Source: Sparassis latifolia (Eukaryota > Basidiomycota > Agaricomycetes > Polyporales > Sparassidaceae). From it: a stretch of DNA of 64,000 nt. The notes under the pieces are model-generated. The model was not told where the DNA came from and ran no database searches. It was given only the letters and a program-made list of their open reading frames with translations. This document shows, piece after piece, positions 21,341-32,258 of the stretch (position 1 is the stretch's first letter; each line of letters opens with the position of its first letter). The DNA is taken from assembly GCA_018466975.1 (NCBI GenBank), contig CM031556.1:186001-250000 (forward strand), given 5' to 3'. A program made the translations under genes and the position numbers.

Positions 21341-24210
21341 TCAACCCATCTTTACCATCAACAGATACCGCACACGTATCTGTGAAGCGTCGTACACGAT
21401 ATACTGCAGAGCCAACAACATAAGCCCCACCAAATCGAACATATAACCAACGGACGAACCTCGTTGTACTGCAAGTAAACCCCCGGATCGTTGACGTCCT
21501 TACCCGGCCCCTTGGGCATATGACACCCCTTCAGCGCGTCGTTCTCCAGGGTGTTGCCAGCGTCCTGCCATTCTGCCGGCTGCGTGCGTCCGAGCCCTTC
21601 GTGCATCTGCGAACAATGTAAGACGAGGTCAGCAATATACCAGACGGTGTGGCAGGAGACGCAACAGAGCACTGGCGGCCTTGCAGCCCTGGTCTGCATC
21701 GTAGTTGGCGTTGTGCTGCTCAAAGAAGGGCTGTGCGGCGACTTCGCAGAGGAGCAGCAGGCCCGTGTTGTCGCTCATACTGCAGGAGTCTGTCAGCCGA
21801 TGTACAATTTATACGGAACACTTTACCCACTGAGCATGGCAGTAGTTCGCAGACTAAAAACGATTCGAACAGTGTGAGTGCAGTCAGGAACGTGGCTCAA
21901 CGGCGCACGTACTTTCGACATCATCTGTAATTGAGCTCTTGTGAGTAGAGGGTCACTTCGACGAACAAAAGATTCTCACATCGGCAAAGTAAACACCTTT
22001 CCCGAACATATATCCTGCAAAAAATGAGAGGTGGTTCTTCTTTATTCGCCAAGTAGGGTATCTTACCAGTGGCAGGAGCTGTACAACGTTCAGCAACGTA
22101 GTCAGTGGTGACCAGGTGAAAGCGTACCTTCCGGTGGAGCAATACGCAACCCCTGCTTAAGAATACCTGCAAAGTTGGTCGAGCGCGAGCCGTGCCAGAG
22201 TAGAAGGCGCTCCCCATCCTGAAGCTTGTCAAAGCCCGAATTCATCCACGCGTCAGTCTCGCTCTGCCTGGACACCCGCACATCAGCCTCACTCGCAACG
22301 CAGACTCGGAGGAACAAGCCACGTACCTTTCGACGCGGAACACATTCAAGAGATCAACGCGGTAGTGGTGCGTTGCGCCGTGCGTATCGCGCGCGTACGC
22401 CTCGAGCGCGGTGAACTCCTTGCTGCTCCGCGCGACCGGGTCCATGCTGGACAGGCTGAGCGAGCGGAAGTGCGCGTCGATGGGATTAACGGGCTTCCCG
22501 TTCGCGTCCTTATGCACCGTCGAGGCGATGAGCTTCGATGCAACTTCCTGATCGCAATACCCAAGAGTTAGTGAGAGTTCACAGGGACAGGGCGCACAGG
22601 ACTAACCATGTCGCCGAGCGCATCGACAAGCTCGAGTTCCTGCGGAGCGTGAGCGTGGGTAGAGGCAAAGACTAGACATGCTCACCTTCTTCAGCATCGT
22701 CATATCGCTAATGATGGTAGGTCTGTTCCTCCCGAACACGTGGGGATAACGCTGACAGAGAGGTCAACGACGACAGACAAAAATGGGCGCAAGACTCACG
22801 AATAGTATCGCCCAGTTAGCGTGTCTACCGCCTCGCGGAAGCCGCCCAAGCTTTTCGCGGTGTCTCCGTCAGGCTGAGAGATGACCTCGGACAGGGTCTG
22901 GGACACGTTTGAGGCTGGATGTCAGATTGAATTGTCACGGGACTGACCTTCAGCGCCGCGAAACCGCTCAGGATGGTTCCCTTTGCGAGTTTTCCTGTGT
23001 GGAGTCAACTTATGTGTCATTCAGATGAATGCTGCCGTGCTTACCCAGCGGGAGCTTGTTCGCGTCGTAATTCATGGAGGACAAGGTAGCTTGAATGAGC
23101 CTGACGCAGGATAAGTTGGGTCGGGCGATATTTTTAGTGTAAACTCACGATGCAGAGAATATGAGTCTGCAGAGGGCCTGAATCTCTGCAGCCAAGATAG
23201 AGTCGGGAATTTTCTCGGGCTCCTCCTTCTCCTTCTGGGAAGAAGAGCCTTCGCCGGAACCGTTGTTGTCATTATCGTCTTCGTCGTCCTCGAACGAACG
23301 TTCTGTGTACACATCAGTTATGGCCAGAATGGATGTCAGTCAACCCACCGAGCCATTGGTATTTCCCTAGAATACGCGTGCGGCTGATCAGAAAAATGTC
23401 CATTGAGAGCATGACAGGACTCACCTTTCTTCGCAACCATGCCCTGGCGCTGTTCCCAAGCCACGCCGGCCTTGGCCTTGAACTGCTTCTTGAATTCGCC
23501 CACAGCGAAGGAGGCGGCAAAGGGGCCCTTCTTCTGCATCTGCCCATTCTCGCCCACGCGCCCCCAGCGCGTGAAGAGCGTGCAAGTGCTCCGATCCCCG
23601 ATGGGATGCAGGAGCTGGATGAAGTAGAACCTGACTCGATATTAGTGCGCCGTAATAATACAGAGGTTGTGTAGAGCGCACTTGTTCGCGTTCTTTCCGA
23701 CGTCGGTCTGGTTGAGCGCCGCGTCCCAGATGGCCTCTTCATTGGCGAACACCTCGTGGGTAGCTACGACCGGTCAGACGCGAGCACAGGCAGTTGGACT
23801 TGCCACTCACCAACCATACCGGAGACGGGGTCGACGGGCGCGGCACCTCTCTTGATCACGGTAACCTGCAAGGCGTGAGGCACGGAACAAACGCGTAAAC
23901 GCTGCGCGTACCATCTTCTTCGGTGGCTCGGGCTTGTCGTCCTCCTGGGATGCAGCTGCATCGTCGACCTTGGCCTTTTTGGTGTCGGGAACATCGTCGT
24001 CGGCATCTTCGTTATCAGAATCGGGGCGTGCCCGTTTGGCCTTCCGCTTGCTTTTCGACACAGGGGCCGCAGCGGGTGCCGGTGCGGGTGTGGGCGCGGG
24101 CGCAGGGGCGCAGGTGTGGGGGCTCGAGCAGCAGCCGTCTTCGAGCGCGTCGTCCTCGTCGACACAGGCTTCGTCGACGCGTCAGCAGCGGCAGCTTTCT
24201 TTCTGGGCAT
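21341..24210 (-). CDS. Poly(ADP-ribose) polymerase, PARP2-like (WGR-PRD-CAT)
   Basis: This nuclear ADP-ribosyltransferase uses NAD+ and responds to DNA breaks. The start is [12 protein letters not shown], followed by a basic, Pro-rich disordered segment. A WGR domain follows with [15 protein letters not shown] and [15 protein letters not shown]. The regulatory helical domain includes [26 protein letters not shown] and [10 protein letters not shown]. The catalytic domain holds all three signature residues: His in [15 protein letters not shown], Tyr in [17 protein letters not shown] and Glu in VYLQYNEFIVYD. No zinc fingers or BRCT domain are seen, so the layout is that of PARP2/PARP3 or the short fungal enzymes rather than PARP1. 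There are more than ten introns; the final exon ends [11 protein letters not shown]. Intron edges in the catalytic part are approximate. Confidence 0.93.
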
Positions 24211-24505
24211 CGTGGATAGTGGGTGAGGAAGGTGGGAGGCAGGCTGAGCGCGCCGTCGCCTTATAACGCGTGGCCGCGATCCCGGCACGTGCGTGATATG
24301 GCCAGTTTAGGCCATCGTCGGCCCGCCGTCAGGAGTCGGGAATGTCCTCAAAAGGAAATGGGCGCCCGGCAGACACTCACGGTGAGTCAAGGCGAGTCAG
24401 GCACGGTCGCGGTACCGAACGAATTCCACGTCGCTCTCATCATCGTGTCAAACAAGTCCAGTAATTCGGGAAAGAACATAGATTGCAGTCTACACAGCGA
24501 TACGA

Positions 24506-25202
24506 TTACATGCGGAGCTTCTTTTCCATCTCGCCGTGAATACTCAGCGGCTGCGCGAGTTCCGATACTGCATAAGATATCTGTAAGCGAATGTGATCGG
24601 GGAGAATAGCGAGGAACGCGCCTGGCATCATGAAGTCTGCGCACTCGAGCGTCTCGTCGCGACCCATGAGGATGTCGAGGTGGATATTGGACCGGCGGAG
24701 CGCGGGCATGTGTGGACTCTGCAGAATTGATATGAAAGACACGCCGGAAAAGCATGCAGAGGTCAGCTCGACGAATCGAAGGACAAACAGTTCTCTCACA
24801 TGGGTGACCATCTGCCTCTCCATCAGTAGCCGCATCGGCATATGCAGGCCGTACAAATTCCGCTGCATTGTTAGGTGCAGGTTGTCTTGGGTCTCTTGCC
24901 ACTGTCGTATGCGACCAAGATCAATCACGGCCAAATGAGTCAATGTCATGGTCAGTGAAAGCTTATAACACCGCGAAAGACAGGCGCACGTTCTGCAGTC
25001 TATCTCTGATCCCACTCGTCGTCGCGACTTCCGCAGCAAAACTTCGCGGGCCATATTCGAGGGTGTCGTGCAGCCCTAAGCTGTTAGCAGTTTCCTTGAG
25101 AGATGCGTGCTTGGGAGAGGGAGCAGGAACGAGGCGGAGGGATGGTTCCTGCAGCACAGTATAAGCATCCTGCACAAAAATTTACACCAAAGAGTGTACC
25201 AT
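24506..25202 (-). CDS. UMP1: Proteasome maturation factor UMP1/POMP
   Basis: UMP1 is a chaperone that rides on half-proteasomes and is degraded when the 20S core matures. The coding part of exon 1 is only the ATG (25200-25202). Intron 25149-25199 (GTACAC..CTGCAG) joins it to EPSLRLVPAPSPKHASLKE. Exon 2 (24990-25148) ends DRLQN, exon 3 (24800-24901) reads WQETQDNLHLTMQRNLYGLH, and exon 4 starts SPHMPALRRSNIHLDILMGRDET. The C-terminus is PLSIHGEMEKKLRM. These blocks match the UMP1 family (WETTQ, LRNIQGL, LDIL..DET, EKKL). The last junction lacks a standard GT donor: it may use a GC donor after FMMP, or be read through. About 150 residues, normal for the family. Confidence 0.88.
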
Positions 25203-25418
25203 ATTCGACGAAGATTCCGGTGGATTGCCTGCAGCAGAAATAGAAGGAAGGAAGATGAGAGGACGGCAGTAGAGAGCGATTTGCTTAGACGCCCGTTGCA
25301 ACGCGTCGTACGCGTCAGTCGTTCCAAATTGGGTCACCACAAAGTCCGCGAGACAACCAAATATTTCATTCCAGAGATATGAACAGATCTTATAATACAA
25401 ATAAAATGTGATACATCA

Positions 25419-26593
25419 TTACAACTTTGGGGATGGTTTCCTCAACGGAGAGAAGACAGGCTTCTGTTTCACCTGGAAGGACTTGAGGGCCTCCGGAATG
25501 TCCTTTTGAAAGAAATCCTATGAGCAAGATGTCTGGGAAGATCGTAATTAATTTACTTGCCCCAGTCTGAATCATCGCGCCGTTCCAAGTCGCAGTATAG
25601 TCGAGATTGTCTTGCATGCTGCAGTCCAGTCAGTGATGTAGGAAAAATTTATGGCCGAAAAATCACGACACGCACGTATGGTCTCGCGAATGCAGCAGCA
25701 GGTGCTTAGTACCCAGCACGCCCACAGGGGACTTCGACGCAATCAGTTTTGCAGTCTCCAGGGCGGCCTGAACGACCTCGTCCCGGCCACCCTGCACCAC
25801 CTTCGACACGAGCCCCACCTTCTCGGCCTCGGCTGCGGAGAAGTTGCGTGCCGTGTACGCGAATTCGCGGACGAGGCTCTGGTTCCCTGCGACCTTAGGC
25901 AGGCGCGCGAGCGTGCCGACGTCCGCAGCCAGGCCAATGTCGATTTCCTTTGGCGAAGACATTAGGGTGCATTCGACGCGCAGTGGCGGACATACCTTGA
26001 CGGAGAACGTGGCATCTGACGCGGCGTAGCGAATGTCGCACGCGGTCATGATGTCTATGGAGATCCCGAGGGCGATGCCGTGCACGGCGACGATGACGGG
26101 ATATGGGCACCGCTCGGCGGCCCCAATGCTCCTCTGGAACGTGTCAATGTGTGCCTTGAGCTGTAAGGTGCGTCGTGCAGGCTCGCTCTCGTACTTGTCG
26201 AACCCGCTCAAGCTTTTAACTACACGGAACGCTGGTAAGAAACATGTGATTCGATGACGGTGCGAGCTTACGGTCCAACCCGGCGGAGAAAAACTTGGGG
26301 TTGGCAGAGGTGAGGACGACAACGCGCACGTCGTGCTCTTGGCTTATGGCGTCGAAGACGCGTCCGTACTCTTGCCAGAACCTTTGTACGCGATTAATAT
26401 GTGCACCTGGGATAAGAGTGTTTTGACATACTCATCACTGAATGCATTCACGGGCTTGCTTCAAACTACTATTGAGCGAGGACAGAGGGTACATATCGCA
26501 TGTCACTCACCGGGAAAGCTCTACGAGAACGACGTGAGGCTCTGGCGACGAGACTTGCACAAATTGCCCCGACAATCGACTTATATCGGACAT
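25419..26593 (-). CDS. Delta(3,5)-delta(2,4)-dienoyl-CoA isomerase (ECH1-like), probably peroxisomal
   Basis: A crotonase-fold enzyme that shifts double bonds of dienoyl-CoA during beta-oxidation of unsaturated fatty acids. It starts MSDISRLSGQFVQVSS. Family blocks appear in order: KPVNAFSDEFWQEYGRVFD, VRVVVLTSANPKFFSAGLD (oxyanion loop), CPYPVIVAVHGIALGISIDI (second oxyanion element), CDIRYAASDATFSVKE, IDIGLAADVGTLARLPK (acidic residues of ECH1-type enzymes), and NLDYTATWNGAMIQT. The last exon reads DFFQKDIPEALKSF and ends RKPSPKL. The terminal PKL resembles a peroxisomal PTS1 signal, a weaker variant of SKL. At least six introns of 50-70 bp are present. The gene is divergent from the small ORF at 26926, with a 332-bp shared upstream region. 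Confidence 0.92.
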
Positions 26594-26925
26594 TTCTAAC
26601 AATCTAGGCGCTTCAGAGTGTCAGTGAATGCCCAAAAAATCAAACGTCATGCAGCCAATTCAACGTACCTTGCACGTAGTCGTTCTTCTCAAACGTCGAC
26701 GTGAAGTTGCTGGGCAAGTCAAGTGCAAGGTGCCATTCGGTGGACCTCGGGCATGCTTCGGGCATATAGAAAGGACCTCAGACACGCCCAATAATACTTC
26801 CGGTCTCACATGGGATTCTGACAATTCCGCGCTGCCTGCCGCTGTACACGTCTCCGACATCGAGCTCACCAAAAAACTCGACTCCTACCTACTCTGTCTC
26901 ATCCGCCCTCTAACACAAACCACCC
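26594..26925. other. Short divergent promoter region
   Basis: This 332-bp region separates the start codons of the dienoyl-CoA isomerase (minus) and the TOM6-like gene (plus). It must contain both promoters. No specific element stands out. Confidence 0.4.
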
Positions 26926-27156
26926 ATGGCACGCCGCTCAGCACCCCCCGGCTCTGGCCCCGCATACTACTCCGGCGCGCCCTCGCGCCGCGCGATCGGC
27001 GACCCGAACGAGTCTGCGTTCTCGCAGTTCTTGCGCGAGGAGATCTGGGCGCCCGAGAAGATGCCGGGAAACATCAGCATTCTAACAGGGATCGCGGTGT
27101 TCTTTGGGGGCATTGCGGCAATTAGGACGTTTGGCGACCTTATGATTCCTGCATGA
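26926..27156 (+). CDS. Small tail-anchored protein, TOM6-like
   Basis: This is an intronless 76-residue protein. The N-terminus is hydrophilic and Gly/Ser/Pro/Arg-rich (MARRSAPPGSGPAYYSGAP). A conserved-looking segment NESAFSQFLREEIWAPEKMP comes next, then one C-terminal membrane helix (ISILTGIAVFFGGIAAIRTF) and a short end GDLMIPA. The layout (charged N-terminus, single C-terminal anchor, short polar end with a hydrophobic-Pro motif) fits Tom6, a small subunit of the mitochondrial outer-membrane translocase. The family call rests on architecture and weak similarity only; another small mitochondrial membrane subunit is possible. That the frame is a real gene is more certain than its name. Confidence 0.6.
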   Translation: MARRSAPPGSGPAYYSGAPSRRAIGDPNESAFSQFLREEIWAPEKMPGNISILTGIAVFFGGIAAIRTFGDLMIPA

Positions 27157-28073
27157 AAGTGTGGGCATTGCAAGAAGACGCGGATGTGTTTTGGACATGG
27201 TGACATGGAGTGGGTCGTTTGAGAAATGCCAGAGAGCTTGGGGTTGATACAGCTGTCTAAAAAGTACGTGTCCAGGCTGATTGCATCGGTGGTCAGTTCT
27301 TTGTGGTGTTGCTACCCGCTGAAGAAGTCGTACTGATGCAGGCGATATTTTTCAGATCATCATGCTTTATCGCATCATGGACAGTAGTCACAGCACATAC
27401 ACTGCATATCGCTGTTCCGACATAATAATTCCCTACGCATCCTGTATCCTATACTAGCTCTCGTGGAACATGCGTGTGGATCCGCCGCTCCATATACACC
27501 CTGCTGCTTACTGTCAGTGATTGGACCATCTCAACGATCATTGCGATCTCGTTCTCTTTGAGAGAAACGTTTCGCTGATATCGCCTTGCTCCAGATTGGT
27601 GTACTCTCGTGAGCGGCTGCTGCACTGTTCGCGTCGAGTTACAGCTGCGTTCTTGGATATCTTTCTCACTGTAAGGTCCAGTTCACTGTCTCGCATACTG
27701 TACAGGGTGTTTTCTCAACGTCAAATTTTCAAGCGCACCGGAAGTATCTTAGTTTCGGCCTCGTATGCTCATAATCATACGATCTTCGAAGCAGAATTGC
27801 AGGTGTTCCTCGACCGGCTCCTCCGGAAAAGCAGCCTGCAGCATTTGTAGTGGGTACTCGTCTGCAGCTGCAAGAATTCGTCGATCTGGTGCTGGCACAG
27901 GAGCACTTCTACAACATCGAGATTAGGATATTCTGCTTCTTTCGAGGCTAAAGCCAGAGCTGGAAGCAGCGCCCTTCGCTACTACTCTTCGAAGTGTGCA
28001 ATTCAACGGCAGTTGGACGAAGCTTTCCCCTTGTGAGATTCGCTCCTTCCTTGGAGTATCCACCTTACTTCAA
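27157..28073. other. Intergenic region
   Basis: No gene is supported. The frame at 27521-27850 has no domain and looks random. The first part will be the 3' end of the TOM6-like transcript. Confidence 0.4.
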
Positions 28074-28974
28074 CATGCCACCCTCAACACATGCTTCTGT
28101 TGTCTACGCTGAACAGCTATCCCGACTTGGCTACTGTTATCCTCTGTGGGACCCTGAACCTACCCAGTTTGGGGAGGTGCTTCTTGGAGACGTGGGACAT
28201 ATATTCGAGGGTCAATTCTTCCGGATCTTCAACGCCACGCGGGGGACACGGACGACAGGGTCAACGAGCGCGGTGTTCCAGATGGTTACATCCCATTGCA
28301 CTTTGACGAATCTGATGTCCAGCGACATGAGAATTACATCCCCAAGGGACCTCTGTACAGCACAAGCGTGAGGCGGACAGACACTAGTGGTGGCCCGGGA
28401 GAGACGGTAGGGTATGTACTTCAGGGTCCTTTATCACACACATACATTGATGCACTATGCAGCAAAGAGCTTACAGATACCTGCCGATTTCGGTGTGACA
28501 ACAGCCAAGGTGCAGTCCTTCTGCTGAAGGAGTCAGCCACATACGAGGAGTTGTCAATACCAAGACGGATCGCCGACTATACCAAGAGAAATATCAAGAA
28601 CTGGCTCGCATTTGCCCGAGACAGTTTACAGCTGGATCTTGCACTCGAGAACATCATCTTTGTGTACGGTTGCGTTAAGACTGCGGACTGGGCCCTTGCG
28701 GCATTTATTGATGGATCAGGCCCCGCTGAACTGACCTTCCTTCAGTGTACCGGCAGCAACTGCATTCTCCGTTGGCGACACCTGTTTTCCAACGTCACCA
28801 GCCTACAATTGTGGTCCGCTGTACGCGACAGATGACAATGCAACACGAAGGGTTCAAGTAAATCTGGTCATCGACGATCTACCCGATTCTTCCAGCACGG
28901 GTGAAATTAATCGCAAGCAGTGCATCTTCTTGTGTTACATCACGCTGAGGCGACATGGGCTATTGTGTCAATGA
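28074..28974 (+). pseudogene. Frameshifted member of an unannotated basidiomycete protein family
   Basis: Three overlapping frames together give one protein. Frame 1 from 28074 reads [40 protein letters not shown] and FRIFNATR. The reading then moves to another frame at a G5 run near 28241, giving [69 protein letters not shown] and ENIIFVYGCVKTADWALAAF. A second shift near 28741-28745 gives SVPAATAFSVGD, YNCGPLYATDD and KQCIFLCYITLRRHGLLCQ. From memory, this order (YAEQLS..GYPLW.PEP..GEVLIGDVG, QGA.LLLK, ENIIFVSG.VKT.EW, QC.F..YYK.KRR) recurs in many unnamed Agaricomycete proteins. Function is unknown. No intron explains the shifts, so this is a pseudogene or has sequence errors. Confidence 0.7.
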
Positions 28975-29144
28975 CTAGCTTCATTCAACCGAGACAGATA
29001 CAGTACACTTTGTGTTTCATTCGCGACAAGCCATATCAACCGCCATCTTCTCCACTGTTGACATCGAGAGTTCAGCAACAGTAACAGCATGCGTAATTCG
29101 TGAGACGACGATATACCTTTGCCCGACATCCAAAACATTGTTTG

Positions 29145-29648
29145 CTAGCCCCTGAGGCTGTCCCTGAGTGCCCTGAGAACCGCCTCCTGCTCCAGTTTCT
29201 CAACATGGTTCTGACTCTTCCACTCGGACTCGGGTGGATTAACTCCCTTCGTGGCGTTCAGCTGTAGAGCTGTCACCCCGGTCCCTGTCCTGCCGTGGCC
29301 ATAGCCGCAATGGACAAGCGTAGCGTGCTGCTTCGGGCCCGTGAAAAAAATGATCGCGCTCTTCAGCTGCGCAAGAGTAGGGGCGGTGAAGTCTTTCACG
29401 GGGAGATGGAGATAGCTGATCTTCGCAGCATCCAGTAGCTTCTTCTCGTCGTCTTTGTAGGGGTACTGGTTGAAGCTGATGATGCTGTCGACACCGCGGT
29501 CTGTGAGGAACTTCACGGCGGTGGCAGTGAGCTTCTGGCTACGGTCGCCCTCTCCTTCATTGTAGTTCGGAGCAGAAGCGCGATACAACTTGTGCCCGGG
29601 AGTGATGTACTTGGTCACCTGCTCCCATCTCTCCCATTCGGCTTTCAT
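29145..29648 (-). CDS. Tyrosine/dual-specificity phosphatase-like protein
   Basis: This is an intronless frame of 167 codons from MKAEWERWEQV; an in-frame upstream ATG at 29747 would add 33 residues of poor quality. The active-site loop is LVHCGYGHGRTGTGV, the CX5R signature of cysteine phosphatases with the nucleophile Cys and the Arg intact. The preceding strand is FLTDRGVDSIISFNQYPY. A candidate general acid is the Asp in LHLPVKDFTAPT, which fits the position in dual-specificity enzymes. The substrate is unknown. In length and form it resembles small bacterial and fungal PTP-like proteins more than the MAPK phosphatases. It lies in a sparsely coding stretch with no functional neighbours. 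Confidence 0.8.
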   Translation of the reverse strand: MKAEWERWEQVTKYITPGHKLYRASAPNYNEGEGDRSQKLTATAVKFLTDRGVDSIISFNQYPYKDDEKKLLDAAKISYLHLPVKDFTAPTLAQLKSAIIFFTGPKQHATLVHCGYGHGRTGTGVTALQLNATKGVNPPESEWKSQNHVEKLEQEAVLRALRDSLRG

Positions 29649-30524
29649 GGCGACTGTAAGAGACGTGAAATGTGTATGTCGGTATGACTGTTTGAAAAGC
29701 GAGAGCCAGCTGCAAGATGGGACTACTGTCGGTTGAGTAGGAAGCACAACCAGAAGGAGCTTTATAGGAGATCCCTGGATGGCAAGCCTTGAAGCTTGAA
29801 GCTTGGGAATGGAGATATGACGGCGGAGGACGGTTCTCGATGAATTCTTGATATCATGTCCGATGAGAGTCTAATGTACATATGCATTGTATTCACTCCG
29901 ATGGGATCCATACGAGTTCTAGCTATAGTAATCTTCCATTCCAGAGAAGGTCAAAGCATGTAGGGAGGTTCGAAGCAAGTCTGTGATAGGTGAACACATG
30001 AAAGAGCTTGCGGACAGCCGAGAAGAGTAGTTACCTTGCTTATCAACAGGCGGAATCCGAGATATCAACCTCCCCGCCAAATCGCGGCTGTACCCCTGTG
30101 CATTGGAAAGTTTATGAGCCACCAGGTGATGGGAACCAGGAATGGAGAGCAGCCCGACGAAAGCCCCGGCCATCATGATGAGCTTGACTGGGATTATTTG
30201 TCCCGGCCAAATAAGCCTAAGAATTTCGCGTAGCCATCAATTTAAATAACCTTTCAGGCGTCAGCATAGTAAACGAGGCAGCAAATATTCTACGTCGTGA
30301 ATCACACAAAGAAAGCTCATCGTCATTGAGGCGACTCAGGCTGCTATAAGCCAAGGTGTTCTAGCCCGAGCGTGCAGAGCGGGTCACACGGAGTCAGATC
30401 GATCTGTGTGCGCCTGAGGGTCCACTCCGTGGTGCCACCCGAGAAATAAATACTAAGTATGTTGTCCTGAGCTGCGTGGTCAGCTAATTTTCCTCCTTCC
30501 TCAGTGTGGCTCACAGTTGTAGAG
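29649..30524. other. Divergent intergenic region
   Basis: This lies between the start of the phosphatase gene (minus) and the kinase gene (plus). No gene is supported. The minus-strand frame at 29919-30176 shows no domain. Confidence 0.4.
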
Positions 30525-32258
30525 ATGAAAGCAGGGCCCCTGGTTCTGGAATCAATTGCAAAACTTCGGAACCAGCCTAGGAAGTTACTAAAGCTGAAGT
30601 CTCCTCCGTCTCTTCGCCATATTAATAACTGCTCTCACTCACTCGGGTCGCATGCTGTCACGTCCAATAAAGCCATCCCGAGCCCTTCGCCTCTGGTCGC
30701 CCCACACTCTACTCTGGGTGTGGATATTCTCGGCGCTGCAGTCCGAGAAGATGCTCCTGCAGTTCTCGAGTATCCGGAAGAGCCTGTTGGTCTTCCGGCG
30801 GCGCTGTTACCCCCCGATATCCCGGCATTCATGGAGGTCCACATTGGGGACGAGATTGGACCGCAGGGTCGTTACACAATAGTCCGCAAATTAGGATATG
30901 GATCGTACTCCAGCGTTTGGCTCGCTCGTGATAGAGAGTACGTGCGTCGTGGAGCCAGTCGTTGTGTCATCAGTGCATTTATCTCGCTTGCATTTGAAAG
31001 GTCTGCGCCGTCTAAGTATGTAGCTATCAAGATCCTTACCAAACAAGCTACAAGGCTTGTCGAAAAGGAGCTCATGCAAGAGCCACGCGTCCTTGGTTTT
31101 ATGAGATTTCGCGCCCAATTCAAGCAGGGTGCAGACAAATGCGTCAAGCTGTATGACGAATTTGTCTGTGAGACGGCAAGAAATGATACTGGCCCACATA
31201 TCTGCTTGGTTACAGAGCTTCTTGGGATGGGTCTCAGTCGTTTTTGCAAACAGTTCCCGCGGAGGGCTTTGCCGCTGCCGCTCCTGAAGCTCTCCATGCG
31301 GCATCTTCTGATCGGCTTGAATTTCATACATTATGGGTGCTCGCTGACGCACACGGGTGAGTGGGGATGATTCTCTTCGACTCCAAAATGCTCAAGTTTG
31401 TACATAGATCTGAAGCCCGACAACATCATGCTCGCCTCTCCCTTCTCGGACGAGGAGATCACGGCGATTCTGAGGGACGACCCTCCGAAGTACTATCCCA
31501 CCATGTCGATTTTAGACCGCGAGGTCCGTCCCATAGTCAGCCAACCACTGCCAACGCCGCCAGTGCCTATGGATAAACTGGTTTTCAAGCTCGCCGACTT
31601 TGGGCACGGTGAGCCTGGCACTTTCGGGTTGCAGCGTTGCTTATTTGGCTGCGTTCACAGCCCAGATCTGCGAGGAGGAAGTGACAGATGATATCAGTCC
31701 CAGAGCGTTTCGTGCCCCGGAAATCATCCTGCAATGCGGATGGAACTTCAAGGTCGATATGTGGGCCGTCGGATGCCTGGTGCGCCACGATCCCCAGCAG
31801 CCAACTCTCTTCTTCACTGAGTGTCTCCTTCAGACGTTTGAGCTGTTGACTGGATCGCAGCTGTTTACTCCCGAAGACAACCCTGCCGAAGGCATCACCG
31901 CAGACGACGATCATCTGCTGCGTATCATGCAGATCCAGGGCCGTCCCTTCCCCGCTGAATTCCTCGCCGACTCCTTCAATCGAGACCAGTTTTTCAATGC
32001 TGATGGTGAGTACTGTCCTGTGGAATCTACCGGCGGCCGGTGCGCTGACGCAGGCTTCTCTACGCAGGTACGCTGATACATATGCCTACGAAGATCGATC
32101 CTAGGACAATCGCTGAGCGCATACGCGACTCCGAGACTGTGGAAGGTCCTCAGGAATTGGCGGCGGCTGCAGCTTTCATTGAGCGATGTCTGCAGTGCGT
32201 CCCTGAAGACAGGCCAGATGCTGAGGTCCTTATAAAGGATCCATGGCTTCAGGGATGA
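30525..32258 (+). CDS. SR-protein kinase-type Ser/Thr kinase (SRPK family)
   Basis: The kinase domain follows an N-terminal extension of about 110 residues. It includes the glycine loop (YTIVRKLGYGSYSSVWLA), the VAIK lysine, the catalytic loop HTDLKPDNIM, DFGHA in place of a canonical DFG-E/N, and APE in FRAPEIILQCGW. HTDLKPDN is typical of SRPK enzymes, as is a spacer between the catalytic loop and DFG, here about 50 residues (SPFSDEEITAILRDD to MDKLVFKLADFG). Introns include 30938-31000 and 31357-31407; the latter splits the catalytic-loop Asp codon. The gene ends DAEVLIKDPWLQG. SRPKs phosphorylate Arg/Ser domains of splicing factors. Agaricomycetes carry many SRPK-like paralogs, so the exact substrate is open. 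The start is the first in-frame ATG; part of the N-terminus could be unannotated intron. Confidence 0.88.
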
